Of a DNA stretch of 64,000 nt, positions 1 to 9,985 are shown piece after piece; the first letter of the stretch is position 1, and every line of letters begins with the position of its first letter. Position numbers and translations under genes: made by a program. Source of the stretch: Bacteroidota bacterium. Lineage in GTDB: Bacteria > Bacteroidota > Bacteroidia > Sphingobacteriales > Sphingobacteriaceae. The stretch spans positions 51,657 through 115,656 of the forward strand of contig JAFDZM010000070.1 of the NCBI GenBank assembly GCA_018266915.1, read 5' to 3'. Below the pieces are notes generated by a model. The model searched no databases. It was not told where the DNA came from and saw only the letters and a list, made by a program, of their open reading frames with translations.

Positions 1-1219
1 AAACATTGATCTGGTTATCGGTTATCGTGCCGGGTGCACCACCGATAATGGCCCATTGGCGCATAGCAGCAGCAATACCATTCGTATAGGATACTGAAGC
101 AGTTGAACCGCTATACCAGCCCCGTGCAGCAGCTTCGGCCAGCAAGAAATAGCTTTCGGCAGCAGTAAATACAAGGCGTGGGGAGCTTAATAACAGTACA
201 GTTTTTGGATTAGGCTCAGATAACGATCCAAAATTAACTGGTTTTGTATTCAACATAGCCGACATGCCTTGTTGCAGTGCAAATGAAGTATCGGCAACTC
301 CATTATTATACACGATAGATATTACACCAAGGCGCGGATCTTTATTGGTTTTAAGATAGTTAATAAATACATCCTGGTATTTACCGCCTTCTGTATTGGT
401 AACACCGTCCTGCGCTATGTAGTCACTGTTCCAAAGGTCATTTGCCAGCGGGTTTTTATTGATATCCTGGCCTGAGCCTACATAAGGCACTTTGGCTATA
501 TCGGCGTCTTCCAAAATAACGCCGCCTGCAATGGCTTTTGTTGCCCATGTTTGTGCCGCATTAATATCGACCTTGGTCATGCGCATAGCATATCGCAACA
601 TCAGCGAATAGGCAAATTTTCGCCACTGGTCGGTTTTTCCGCCGTAGATCAGGTCCGCATCACCAAATGTAGCTTTTGAAGCATCAAGACTGGTCGCTGC
701 CTCGTCAAGCTCTTTAAGCATATCGGCATAAATGTCCTTTTGGGCATCATAAGCTGGTTTATAAATTCCGCTGTTATATCCCTGGCCTGCTTGTGAGTAA
801 GGAATATCGCCATAAAGGTCGGTAAGCCTGCCAAAGCAATATGCCCGCCAGATACGTGCCTCAGCAACAAGGTTGATTTGTGATGGGTCACCGGTTGTTG
901 CTTTAAGTACTTCCACCAACTCGTTGATCTGGTTGGGGTAGGAACTTGTAAATGTTGCTGCCGACTGCTGGGCCTGGGCCAATATGTATTTTGATCCAAA
1001 GCCGGCCACATCGTTAAAGCTGGTTGTATACTGCATGGTGCCAAGCAAAAGGTCGGGCATGCTCGAAACGCCATCATATTCTGCCTTGGTGAATATATAC
1101 CCCGGAACAGGTTTAGGCGAGCTATTCGGATCTGTGTTATCCTTCACAAAGTCTTTAGTGCATGATTGTATTGTAATGATGCCGAGTATCATCAGCATAC
1201 AATAAGTATATTTTTTCAT
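1..1219 (-). CDS. SusD/RagB-like outer-membrane lipoprotein, partial (C-terminus beyond window)
   Basis: The reading frame is open from an ATG at 1219 down to base 1, about 406 residues, and continues outside the window. It begins with a lipoprotein signal whose lipobox IQSC places the lipidated cysteine at residue 20. The following segment (KDNTDPNSSPKP, then YIFTKAEYDG) and the helical repeats rich in W, Y and A are typical of the SusD-like_2 branch of the SusD/RagB family. Such proteins cap the SusC-type transporter and bind nutrient (glycan or peptide) at the cell surface. It lies 15 bases downstream of the SusC-like gene on the same strand, the usual susCD order. The ligand cannot be read from the sequence. 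Confidence 0.9.
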   Translation of the reverse strand, partial: MKKYTYCMLMILGIITIQSCTKDFVKDNTDPNSSPKPVPGYIFTKAEYDGVSSMPDLLLGTMQYTTSFNDVAGFGSKYILAQAQQSAATFTSSYPNQINELVEVLKATTGDPSQINLVAEARIWRAYCFGRLTDLYGDIPYSQAGQGYNSGIYKPAYDAQKDIYADMLKELDEAATSLDASKATFGDADLIYGGKTDQWRKFAYSLMLRYAMRMTKVDINAAQTWATKAIAGGVILEDADIAKVPYVGSGQDINKNPLANDLWNSDYIAQDGVTNTEGGKYQDVFINYLKTNKDPRLGVISIVYNNGVADTSFALQQGMSAMLNTKPVNFGSLSEPNPKTVLLLSSPRLVFTAAESYFLLAEAAARGWYSGSTASVSYTNGIAAAMRQWAIIGGAPGTITDNQINV

Positions 1220-1234
1220 CGTGCTCATTTTTAA

Positions 1235-4200
1235 TTAGAATTTAACAGATAGGTTTACGCCGATTGAACGTGTACGTGGCAGACCGATTGATTCAAATCC
1301 CTGATCATTGCTATTGGTAAAGCTTTGCTCCGGGTCGAAATTATCCGTCTTTTTGTACAGCGTCCACAGGTTACGTGATACCAATGAAAGGGTAGCCGAC
1401 TGAATGTGCACTGCTTTCAAATCAAGCGGAGGCAGGTTGTAGGATAGAATAACCTGGCGTAGCTTAACAAAGCTTCCATCGTGTAAAAACAAATCTGAAT
1501 AGATCTTATAGTTATCATAATATGTACGCAAACCACTTACAGGTACGGTATGGGTATATGGGTTGCCGTTTTGGTCGACACCGTTTAACACCAGCCCGTT
1601 TTCACGGCCAGGGAGTGTCATCTTTGTTAAACCAAGACGAGTGGCATATACCTCCATTTCAGAAAATACCTTGTTGCCAAATTTTCCGTCAAGTAAGAAG
1701 CTAAGCGAGAACCGTTTGTACCTGAATTCGTTTGTTAAACCCATGGTAACCGGGGCAACGCTTTTTCCTACAGGAACATAAGGCGTGGCAACAGGCAAAT
1801 TTGTGGTAGAGTTAAATACTGTTTGCCCGCTGGCGTTTTTCAGCATCCCTGTGGTATATATGGTACCAAATGACATGCCTTCGGTGTTATTCAACAAGCC
1901 ATAGTTGTTTACCGTAGCGGCAAGTTGTATGGATGATAAGCCCGGTGCAAGTCTTACCACTTTATTATCATTATAGGCTATGTTATAGTTAACATTCCAG
2001 CTGAATTTATTGGATTTGATAGGTACACCGTTCAGTTGAACCTCTATACCTTTATTGTCCACCTCGCCAACATTCAGTATCACATTGTTATAGCCTGATG
2101 TTGGGGATATAGCTGTGTTTACAATGTCGTTAGTAGTTTTACGGTCATATACGGCAAAATCCAAACCTAACCTGTTCTTCAGCATTTGTAATTCAATACC
2201 TGCTTCCGTTGTTGTGGAAGTGTATGGCTTAAGATGGCTGTTGGTAATATCATTGCTGGCTACGTTTTGGAGTGGTTGCCCGGCGCTTGGGACGCTTTTG
2301 TATGCAAGGTTAATTACATACGGATCCGGCGCACCACCACCTACCTGTGCCCATGAGGCCCTTAGTTTGGCGAAGCTGAAAAACTCGGGTAGCTTAACCG
2401 CGTCAGAAAGTATAAAGCTACCGCCTACTCCCGGATAGAAAATGCTGTTATTTTCCGGGCTAAGTGTTGAGAACCAGTCTTTACGGCCTGTAAACGATAA
2501 GAAGACCAGGCTTTTGTAATCAAAATCAGCAGATCCAAAAACTGAATTAGTAACTATTTTAGCATAATATGGCGTATTTGATATAGTTGCCAGGTTTGTT
2601 GTACTATAAAAATAAGGTATAACAAACTGTGAACCATCAGTAGTTACCTGGTCGGTTATATGCTGGCGGCCATTAACACCGGCTAAAACACTAAAATTTA
2701 TATTTTTTACGATTGTGTTTTTATAGCTGGCAGTAACCAGTTCATTGGTTTCGGAAACATCAGCTTTTATTGCCTGGTATTGGCCGTTCAAGATGTATAG
2801 TGTACCGGTTGGCAATATGTTTGAATAAGTATAATTATAAAAGTCGCGGCTTAATGTGGCTTTGAAAACCAAGTCTTTTATTGGAGTATATAAAACAGAG
2901 CCCTGTCCGATAAAACGATCTTTAACATCATCTTCCTTAAATTTATTGATTACGAAGTAGCCATTGGAAGCGATAGAAGCATCGTTCCAAACTATTTCCT
3001 TACCACTGGCATCGTACCCTGGTTCCAGCCAACGTATATCTACCGTATTTGCAACTTCCAAAGGTGTCCAGTTAGGATTGCCTAATGCATCGCCTGCGCC
3101 GGTACGATTGTGCCCGGTTTCGATATTGTATTGTGCAAGTGCCTCTACCGAGATTTTACTGTTCAATTTGGCATTTAAAGCAAGATTAAATGTTTTACGG
3201 TCATAAGTAGTTCCCGGTAAAATACCTTTACTGGAAAGATCGGCTAACGAGAAACGGTAATTAATACCCTCGCTGCCACCTACAAATGCCAGGCTATTGG
3301 TATAAGTGCTCCCTGTTTGATAGTAGTTTTCTAAATTATTTTTCTGAGCCACGTAAGGGTGTGTCTTACCATCAACAGCTACATAATCTGTAGAGCCATC
3401 TATTTTCGAGCCCCACGACCGTCTACCTGTAGCTTGCGCCTGGGCTAAGGTAGTAGGTTTCACACCGCCGTCTCCCTGGCCATATTCATACTGGTAATCA
3501 GGGAAAACGGCAATGTTATCATAGGTTGCTGTAGAGTTGAGTTCAATTCCTATACCTTTTTGGGCGCGGCCTTTTTTGGTAGTGATCAATATTACGCCGT
3601 TTGCAGCACGCGAACCATACAAGGCAGCTGCTGTACCGCCTTTCAGTACGCTGATCGATTCAATATCATCTGGATTTATAGCAGCAATACCGTCGCCTCG
3701 GTCAACGTTATTGGTTGATCCGTTTGTAGTTGGCGGGCCTCCCGGTACACTATTGTCAATTGGCATACCGTTTACTACGTATAATGGCTGGTTATCGCCG
3801 GCAAGACCGCCGTTGCCTCTGATAACTATACGGCTTGAACCACCTGGTCCGGTTGACAAACCCGCAGCATTTACACCCGCAACTTTACCTGATAAGCCGT
3901 TAGCTACGTTGTTTTCACGGGCTTCGGTAAATTCGCTCCCTTTTAACTCAGTTACAGCGTAACCAAGTGATTTTTTCTGCTTACTGATACCAAGAGCAGT
4001 TACCACAACCTCATTAAGAGAGCTGGAAGCTGATTTTAATCTTACAGTTATCACTGCATCAGTGTTAGTTACCAGCACCTCTTCTTTGTTATAACCTATA
4101 AAAGCTACAACAATAGTGAATGCCTTGCCTTTGTATTTGTCCGGAACAGGCAACTTAAATGCGCCATTGGCATCGGTAATAGTTCCAACACCCGGATCAT

Positions 4201-4732
4201 CCTTCAATGTTACGGATGCACCGGGAACTGGGGCGGAGTTTTCATCGAACACCTTGCCGGTTAATTCACCTGCGATGTATCCTGAAGGTCTGTCCTGAAT
4301 AGTACTAACCTCAGCAGGTTTACTTTTAATAGAGTTCTTTTCAAAAATGATGATCTTTTTGTCGAACTGCTTAAAATCCAGATCGGTGTTATCGAGGATC
4401 AGCTTCAGCGTTTTTTCGACTGTCCTCGTTTCAGTTTGCAGGGTGATGTTCTTATACTGTATTATTTTTTCGGAGGGATAAGCCATCTGGAACCCGGAGA
4501 GCTTTTCTATCTTCTTAAGGGTTTTCTTCAGTGTCTCATTTTTTGCACCAATAGTAATTGTTTCGTCCTTAATGCTTTGTGAATTGCTTGTCTTTGCCAG
4601 CAACAGTTGGACGGTAATAAGAAGTATGGTACAACAGCAAATACTTAATCTCATTAGAAATCGGAATCCGGTATGAGTGCATAATTGCGTGGCACAAAGC
4701 CGCCACTTTGCAAAAGCGGTAATTTTTTGCAT
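1235..4732 (-). CDS. SusC/RagA-family TonB-dependent receptor with N-terminal STN domain
   Basis: This 1165-residue protein has a hydrophobic signal segment around residues 27-51. An STN (secretin/TonB N-terminal) domain follows at about 55-130, then a carboxypeptidase-regulatory-like beta domain (about 155-235), a plug domain starting near the TonB-box-like stretch LNEVVVTALG (about 240), and a long beta-barrel ending in an aromatic residue (SVKF). The STN domain is the signalling module that contacts FecR-type anti-sigma factors. The FecR and ECF sigma genes immediately upstream fit cell-surface signalling by substrate uptake. The start at 4732 leaves about 26 residues before the signal core. 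The internal ATG at residue 27 (base 4654) is an alternative start. Confidence 0.95.
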   Translation of the reverse strand: MQKITAFAKWRLCATQLCTHTGFRFLMRLSICCCTILLITVQLLLAKTSNSQSIKDETITIGAKNETLKKTLKKIEKLSGFQMAYPSEKIIQYKNITLQTETRTVEKTLKLILDNTDLDFKQFDKKIIIFEKNSIKSKPAEVSTIQDRPSGYIAGELTGKVFDENSAPVPGASVTLKDDPGVGTITDANGAFKLPVPDKYKGKAFTIVVAFIGYNKEEVLVTNTDAVITVRLKSASSSLNEVVVTALGISKQKKSLGYAVTELKGSEFTEARENNVANGLSGKVAGVNAAGLSTGPGGSSRIVIRGNGGLAGDNQPLYVVNGMPIDNSVPGGPPTTNGSTNNVDRGDGIAAINPDDIESISVLKGGTAAALYGSRAANGVILITTKKGRAQKGIGIELNSTATYDNIAVFPDYQYEYGQGDGGVKPTTLAQAQATGRRSWGSKIDGSTDYVAVDGKTHPYVAQKNNLENYYQTGSTYTNSLAFVGGSEGINYRFSLADLSSKGILPGTTYDRKTFNLALNAKLNSKISVEALAQYNIETGHNRTGAGDALGNPNWTPLEVANTVDIRWLEPGYDASGKEIVWNDASIASNGYFVINKFKEDDVKDRFIGQGSVLYTPIKDLVFKATLSRDFYNYTYSNILPTGTLYILNGQYQAIKADVSETNELVTASYKNTIVKNINFSVLAGVNGRQHITDQVTTDGSQFVIPYFYSTTNLATISNTPYYAKIVTNSVFGSADFDYKSLVFLSFTGRKDWFSTLSPENNSIFYPGVGGSFILSDAVKLPEFFSFAKLRASWAQVGGGAPDPYVINLAYKSVPSAGQPLQNVASNDITNSHLKPYTSTTTEAGIELQMLKNRLGLDFAVYDRKTTNDIVNTAISPTSGYNNVILNVGEVDNKGIEVQLNGVPIKSNKFSWNVNYNIAYNDNKVVRLAPGLSSIQLAATVNNYGLLNNTEGMSFGTIYTTGMLKNASGQTVFNSTTNLPVATPYVPVGKSVAPVTMGLTNEFRYKRFSLSFLLDGKFGNKVFSEMEVYATRLGLTKMTLPGRENGLVLNGVDQNGNPYTHTVPVSGLRTYYDNYKIYSDLFLHDGSFVKLRQVILSYNLPPLDLKAVHIQSATLSLVSRNLWTLYKKTDNFDPEQSFTNSNDQGFESIGLPRTRSIGVNLSVKF

Positions 4733-4771
4733 TCTTTGTATGTTTAAAAGTTTTCACTAAATTTTTTAACT

Positions 4772-4810
4772 ACAAACTCCCATTGCTTCCCGGCGGGGAG
4801 TTTGTTTTTT
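4772..4810 (+). terminator. Inverted repeat plus T-run in the fecR-susC gap
   Basis: A perfect 10-bp inverted repeat (ACAAACTCCC at 4772-4781, GGGAGTTTGT at 4796-4805) is followed on the plus strand by a run of T to 4810. It has the form of an intrinsic terminator reading on the plus strand, although both flanking genes are on the minus strand. It may block antisense transcription or act as a leader structure for susC. Confidence 0.5.
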
Positions 4811-4917
4811 AGCACCCCTTGCATGGCAAGAGGCGCACATTGCGATAAGCGCTATTTGATCAGGTTAAATTTCTTCATACTCGTCTTAGTTTAGTTGTTT
4901 TAGGGTTGTTTGTTTAG

Positions 4918-5892
4918 TTAGTTGCATCCATTACCATCAATGGTAACTTTTTGCTGATTTTCAAATTTGTAAGTCGTACCGCGTGCAGTACATAGTATTT
5001 CCAGTATATCTTTTAATGATTCAGTACCGTTGAATGAAGCGGTAATCGGGCAGTTTTCAAGCGCAGGATTTTTAAACTGAATGTCTACGTTGTAACGTTT
5101 GCCCAGGGAAGTTGCAATCAATTTAAATGGCATACCGTCAAAAACCATATCGCTGCTGGCCCAGGTAAGCGTTTTTGCAGCTTCAACCGTATTTTTCTGG
5201 CCCTCATCGGTTGGATTGTTATAAACTACCTGCTCGTTTGGAGTTAGAATAACAGAAGCCTTATGGTCATTATCAACTCTTACACGTCCTCGGGTAACAG
5301 TAACAACCACCTTTTTTTGGGACGGATATGCTGAGATATCAAATGCAGTACCTAAAACCGTTGTCTTTACAGCACCAGTATGAATGATAAAGGGTTTTTT
5401 GTTATCATGGTGAATATCAAAATAAGCCTCCCCGATGAGTTCAACTTCGCGTGTATTTCCTGCAAATGAAGTTGGATAGTTAAGTTTACTTCCGTGGCGC
5501 AGCACTACTTTACTTCCATCCGCCAGGGTAATAAATTGGTTTGTATTGGCATTTGCTGGTGCCGCCAGCGCCACCTGGTTAGATGCAGATTTATCCTTGT
5601 TGATCAAATAATACCCCCCGGCTAATAAACAGAATCCTGTTAATACAGCCGCAGCACGCATCATCCATTTCCTGGAATTTAACAGGCGAACTTTAGCCCC
5701 GGCTTGGGATTTAAATTCATCATACATATCATCTGCCAGTTGCTGATGACCAGCTGAATGTACCAGGTTTTGAAACTCTTGGTCGTCAAGTTGAATATGG
5801 TGATACCAATCATTAAGTTCCTGCTCTTCATTGGGCGTACAGAGTCCTTTATGATATTGGTCAAGTAAATAGCGGAGGCGTTGAGGTTCCAT
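4918..5892 (-). CDS. FecR-family anti-sigma factor
   Basis: The 324-residue protein has a cytoplasmic N-terminal anti-sigma region (LRYLLDQYHKG, NEEQELNDWY). One transmembrane helix lies at about residues 78-97 (AAAVLTGFCLLAGGYYLI). A periplasmic FecR domain follows with the signature FITLADGSKVVLRHGSKLNY and GEAYFDI, and a C-terminal DUF4974-type domain (SLKDILEILC). FecR proteins hold an ECF sigma factor at the inner membrane and release or activate it when the STN domain of the partner receptor signals. It lies 185 bases upstream of the SusC-like gene and is divergent from the sigma factor gene, with 260 bases between their starts. Confidence 0.93.
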   Translation of the reverse strand: MEPQRLRYLLDQYHKGLCTPNEEQELNDWYHHIQLDDQEFQNLVHSAGHQQLADDMYDEFKSQAGAKVRLLNSRKWMMRAAAVLTGFCLLAGGYYLINKDKSASNQVALAAPANANTNQFITLADGSKVVLRHGSKLNYPTSFAGNTREVELIGEAYFDIHHDNKKPFIIHTGAVKTTVLGTAFDISAYPSQKKVVVTVTRGRVRVDNDHKASVILTPNEQVVYNNPTDEGQKNTVEAAKTLTWASSDMVFDGMPFKLIATSLGKRYNVDIQFKNPALENCPITASFNGTESLKDILEILCTARGTTYKFENQQKVTIDGNGCN

Positions 5893-6152
5893 TTTAAGTG
5901 TTTACATATCATATAACACTTAACCGGAATGTTACCGTTACTTTAACTTATTATTTTTTTATTTTTTAATAAGTTTTTCATCTTTTTTAAAAAATAAGTG
6001 GAATTAAGGGTAGTTTGTTAATTTTTTTGAGTCGAATTATACTAAGTATTGATTATTTTTTACTAATATCGTCGTCACAACATCCTTACTATGTGAAACA
6101 TTGATAGCATGGATATACCAATTAATTGTTAAGCATTTTATTTTAAACAGCT
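5893..6152. promoter_or_regulatory. Intergenic region between divergent fecR and ECF sigma genes
   Basis: This very AT-rich 260-base segment separates the minus-strand FecR gene from the plus-strand sigma factor gene and must carry both promoters. I could not place a convincing Bacteroidota -33 TTG / -7 TAnnTTTG promoter pair. All three plus-strand frames are closed by stop codons shortly before 6153, which constrains where the sigma factor can start. Confidence 0.4.
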
Positions 6153-6740
6153 ATTAACCCCCTAAGTCAACATAGCGATTCGGAATTAATCGAACTCTGG
6201 CAAGAGGGGAACGAGTATGCCTTTGAGGCCCTTTATAAAAGGTACGTGGTAAAGCTGTTATCTATTGCTTCTAAAAAGGTTGACGATTATGAAACAGCGC
6301 GTGAGTTTGTGCAGGATGTGTTCATTAGCTTATTCAAACTCAGGGATTCTTTAAACTCCGAAATTTCAGTACTGGCTTATTTACACGTTGCTTTAAAGAA
6401 CCGTATTCTGAATCATTACCGGCATCAAAGCGTTCACAAACGGTATGAGCAGTATGTTGCACAGCAAGAAATCCAACTAACTGACAACGCAGCTGCACAT
6501 TTACATAGTAAAGAGCTGGAGACACATCTGAAAGAAGAAATCCGGAAGCTTCCCCAACAGTGCCGGACCGTATTTTTACTGAGCCGTGAAGAAGGTTTAC
6601 CTCACAAGGAAATTGCAAATCACCTTAATATATCCGTAAATACTGTTGAACAGCATATGCGAAAAGCGCTGCGAATACTCAGAACGTCGATGGGTAATTA
6701 CCTGCACTTGCTGATCTTATACTGTTTTATCAAGTTCTGA
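6153..6740 (+). CDS. ECF RNA polymerase sigma factor, probable non-canonical ATT start
   Basis: The protein has sigma-70 region 2 (ELIELWQEGNEYAFEALYKRY, then FVQDVFISLFKLRD) and region 4 with a helix-turn-helix (LPQQCRTVFLLSREEG, then HKEIANHLNISVNTVEQHM), about 195 residues, normal for Bacteroidota ECF factors. The first conventional start codon in frame is GTG 6246, which would remove the beginning of region 2. The frame is open upstream to a TAA at 6144-6146, homology continues to about base 6170, and the only plausible initiator in that interval is ATT 6153. It is probably controlled by the adjacent FecR protein and drives the susCD genes. The family is certain; the start is inferred. 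Confidence 0.85.
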   Translation: MNPLSQHSDSELIELWQEGNEYAFEALYKRYVVKLLSIASKKVDDYETAREFVQDVFISLFKLRDSLNSEISVLAYLHVALKNRILNHYRHQSVHKRYEQYVAQQEIQLTDNAAAHLHSKELETHLKEEIRKLPQQCRTVFLLSREEGLPHKEIANHLNISVNTVEQHMRKALRILRTSMGNYLHLLILYCFIKF

Positions 6741-6809
6741 TCACAGTAGTTTCGTTGTCACAATATTCTTTAACGCCAATCAGTAAAATAATGTACCTTC
6801 AAGGCTACA

Positions 6810-9800
6810 ATGCACTGCCCACGCCTTTTTCGCAATATGTCCATACTGGTTATACTAATAACCAGTCACGTTGTTTTTGGGCAAAGTAAATCAGATAATA
6901 ACACTTATACCATCTCCAAAAGATTAATTTCCATTGAAGATGGGCTGGCTTCGCACGAAGTTTTTTGCGGTTTGCAGGATAATGCGGGCTTCATGTGGTT
7001 TGGCACACGAAACGGACTGAACCGTTATGATGGAAAAAACTGTTTGCTTTTTACTCGCCAGCGCAATCATTTGCAGGAAAATAAGGTGGTTCAATTGGCC
7101 AAAGACGATGCCAATAATCTGTTTATTGAATACGGCAGCACCGGTTTTCAGCTCACTACAAATGGCAAAGTAGATGTAATGAACGCCGAAACACAGGAAG
7201 TTAAAACCCTCTCCTCTGCTTTCCCTAATCTGCCGTTTAAGGAGCAGGACGTTTATTGGGTATCAAATGATGGTACTGATCAAGTCAGTTTTCTTACAGC
7301 ACATCCTTTCAGACTTTGGAAATACTCAACCAAAAGCGGGTTTAAGTTGCGGTACCAGATAAACGACTGGAACGAAAAATTGGATGCTAATTCCGTTGAT
7401 GACTATAAAAGAACCGGGACGCTCTGTTTATTTGCAAGAGGACGGGCATTGATCAGGTCAACTAATCAATCTACTCAATATTTAATTTCTGATGATACCG
7501 TTATCGCATTTAAGCCGGGCAATGCTTTAAGATGGTTTCCTATCGGATTCACCAGGCAGAACGACCTTTTGATTACTTATAATACTGCAACCCGCCTCAA
7601 TACGTTTGATGTCGGAATAGTTAGAAATAAGGGCGCCAATTCATTTCCAGTCGATGCAACACAATTTAATATAGACAGTATCAAAGTGAAATACTGGTTC
7701 CAGGGAGCTTGTTCTACAGATGGCTTATCAAGTGTGTTGTATATTGGAACCGACGGGCTCTATCTCTGGAATGAAAGTACATTCATTAAAATCGTCGCAA
7801 AATCAGAAATAAAGGCTTTTGAAAACCTATTTCTTTACAAACTTTTTCCGGACAATTTCGGGAACATGTGGCTTTGCACTTCATGGGGCGTGTTGCAGTT
7901 GAAAATAGAAAAGAACCGCTTTAACCCATATTTCACCACTAAACAACAATCTGTTGAAACCAATAACCAGGCCAGGGGAATTTATGCCGATGAAAATGGA
8001 CGGGTTGTGGCAAACTTATGGTATCATGTCTTTCAACAGCGGGGCGACAAAGTTCAAAATGTAAGGGATGAGCAGTATAAGTATGCTTTAACTAAACATC
8101 ATGGTACATTATATGGTGGAGGTTATAGTTTGTTTAGCTATGATATTGATAAAAATACGCTGACCAATTACCCCGATAAGCGAAGCGATGAAATATGGTC
8201 AATGCTTTCTGTGAACGACAGTTTGCTTTTGCTGGGACGAACGAACGGGTTTACATCGTTCAATTCCAACGGTAAAAAGTTTGATTCGCTTCGATATGAA
8301 TCCAAAAAGCAACCGGAAGCTAAGTTTGTATACAGGTTTTTTAAGGATAGGGAAGGAGCGATATGGGCAGTTGCAGAAAATGGCTTGTTCAAGATTAGGA
8401 ATGATAAGAGCGGGCACTGGTCCGTTACGAATGATCAGTCGCCGTTGATTGCTCAGCTAAGTTTGCAGGATGCTTACGTAGATAGTGATGGTATTCTTTG
8501 GCTGGCGACAAATGGGGAGGGTTTATACCGGTGGGATAAAAAAGCAAATACGTTTCAGCAATTCAATATCGCCAGCGGTTTACCTTCAGATGTGCTGTAC
8601 CGGATCGAGCCGGATGAATATAATAACCTTTGGATCAGTTCTGATTATGGCTTGATCCGCTTTAATAAAAAAACATTCGTTGTAAATACCTATACTACTG
8701 CTGATGGTATCACGAACAATGAGTTTAACAGAACCTCGTCTTTTAAAGCAACCGATGGCCGGCTTTTCTTCGGTGGAATAGATGGCATTATAGAATTTAA
8801 CCCTAAGGATTTTGTAGCAGATACGCGTTCATTTAAGGTACCGTTACGTATCATTGCATTTAATCAATTTATCGGTTCACAAAATAAACTGGTTAATAAA
8901 ACCATTGAACTGTTAAGCAATTCACAAATTACTCTTGGGCCAAACGACCGCTTTTTTACTCTTGAGTTTCAGTTACTGGATTATGCAAAAGATGAAGCTT
9001 ACCATTATGCCTACAAAATAGACGGCGTAGATAAAGACTGGAACTATATCAATGAAAACTCCATCCGCATAAGTGGTTTACCGTATGGGAAATTCACGTT
9101 GCATATCAAAGCGCAAAACCGCGAAGGAGCATGGAGCAGAAGCGAGCTAACTATCCCATTGCTGGTTTTAAAGCCATTCTACTTGAAATGGTGGTTTATC
9201 ATATTACTTGTCCTGGTAATGATGGCTACTATTTATTGGATAATAAAATGGCGCACAAAACAATTAGCTGCGGACAAAAACAAACTGGAACAAACAGTGA
9301 ACGAAAGAACTACACAGTTAAAACAATCTTTATCAGAACAGGCCGAATTGCTTTCGGAGAAAGACGTATTGATGAAGGAAATTCATCACCGCGTAAAGAA
9401 CAATTTGCAGGTTATTTCGGGCTTGCTGGAACTGCAAAGTAAAACTGTAAATGATGACGCTGCAAAAGATGCGTTAATGGAAGGGCGTAACCGGGTGAGG
9501 AGTATAGCGCTGATACATCAGAACCTTTACCAGTTTGAAAATCTGAGCAGCATTGAGTTGAAACGCTTTGTGAATGATTTGTGCCGGCAGGTGGAAAGCG
9601 TGTATAAAAAGCAAAACAAAACAACGATGAATATCGAAGTACCTGTGTTGTACCTTGATATTGATTCGGCTGTGCCGCTTGGCTTAATAATGAATGAGTT
9701 GTTATCCAACTCATTCAAATATGCATTTGATGCTGCTGTCGCAGGAGAAATAGATATTAAAATCCGGGTGGTTGAAGAAGGTAAATACGAATTGATCTAT

Positions 9801-9980
9801 TCTGATAATGGTCCTGGTTTACCTCAGGACTTCGATTTAACCCGTACTACTACCCTGGGTATGCAGTTAATCCATGATTTGAGCAGGCAAATTGGAGGCA
9901 AGGTAAAATATGATTATAAAAACGGCGCCTCTTTTATCATTAATTTTACCAACCGTAACCTACGCAAACAAGAAGACTAA
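6810..9980 (+). CDS. Reg_prop/Y_Y_Y sensor histidine kinase (HisKA_2 type)
   Basis: The 1056-residue protein starts with a signal peptide (about 1-25, ending VFGQS). It then carries two-component-regulator propeller repeats (GLASHEVFCGLQDNAGFMWFGT; later DGILWLATNGEGLYRWD and YNNLWISSDYGLIRFN) and a Y_Y_Y domain at about 715-778. A transmembrane helix follows at about 788-812, a coiled segment, a HisKA_2 phosphoacceptor EIHHRVKNNLQVI (His near 858) and an HATPase domain with NELLSNSFKYAF and SDNGPGLP. The propeller is expected to sense an extracellular ligand. It lacks the fused receiver and AraC modules of classic hybrid systems; its partner is the LytTR regulator five bases downstream. Confidence 0.93.
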   Translation: MHCPRLFRNMSILVILITSHVVFGQSKSDNNTYTISKRLISIEDGLASHEVFCGLQDNAGFMWFGTRNGLNRYDGKNCLLFTRQRNHLQENKVVQLAKDDANNLFIEYGSTGFQLTTNGKVDVMNAETQEVKTLSSAFPNLPFKEQDVYWVSNDGTDQVSFLTAHPFRLWKYSTKSGFKLRYQINDWNEKLDANSVDDYKRTGTLCLFARGRALIRSTNQSTQYLISDDTVIAFKPGNALRWFPIGFTRQNDLLITYNTATRLNTFDVGIVRNKGANSFPVDATQFNIDSIKVKYWFQGACSTDGLSSVLYIGTDGLYLWNESTFIKIVAKSEIKAFENLFLYKLFPDNFGNMWLCTSWGVLQLKIEKNRFNPYFTTKQQSVETNNQARGIYADENGRVVANLWYHVFQQRGDKVQNVRDEQYKYALTKHHGTLYGGGYSLFSYDIDKNTLTNYPDKRSDEIWSMLSVNDSLLLLGRTNGFTSFNSNGKKFDSLRYESKKQPEAKFVYRFFKDREGAIWAVAENGLFKIRNDKSGHWSVTNDQSPLIAQLSLQDAYVDSDGILWLATNGEGLYRWDKKANTFQQFNIASGLPSDVLYRIEPDEYNNLWISSDYGLIRFNKKTFVVNTYTTADGITNNEFNRTSSFKATDGRLFFGGIDGIIEFNPKDFVADTRSFKVPLRIIAFNQFIGSQNKLVNKTIELLSNSQITLGPNDRFFTLEFQLLDYAKDEAYHYAYKIDGVDKDWNYINENSIRISGLPYGKFTLHIKAQNREGAWSRSELTIPLLVLKPFYLKWWFIILLVLVMMATIYWIIKWRTKQLAADKNKLEQTVNERTTQLKQSLSEQAELLSEKDVLMKEIHHRVKNNLQVISGLLELQSKTVNDDAAKDALMEGRNRVRSIALIHQNLYQFENLSSIELKRFVNDLCRQVESVYKKQNKTTMNIEVPVLYLDIDSAVPLGLIMNELLSNSFKYAFDAAVAGEIDIKIRVVEEGKYELIYSDNGPGLPQDFDLTRTTTLGMQLIHDLSRQIGGKVKYDYKNGASFIINFTNRNLRKQED

Positions 9981-9985
9981 CACCC

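Noticed and set aside
649..1077. 142-residue minus-strand frame as a separate gene
   Set aside because: It is another frame of the SusD-like gene that spans 1-1219 on the same strand and shows strong family features; the shorter frame has no recognisable domain.
6246..6740. Sigma factor starting at GTG 6246
   Set aside because: This start removes the first part of sigma region 2, which is plainly encoded upstream in the same frame.
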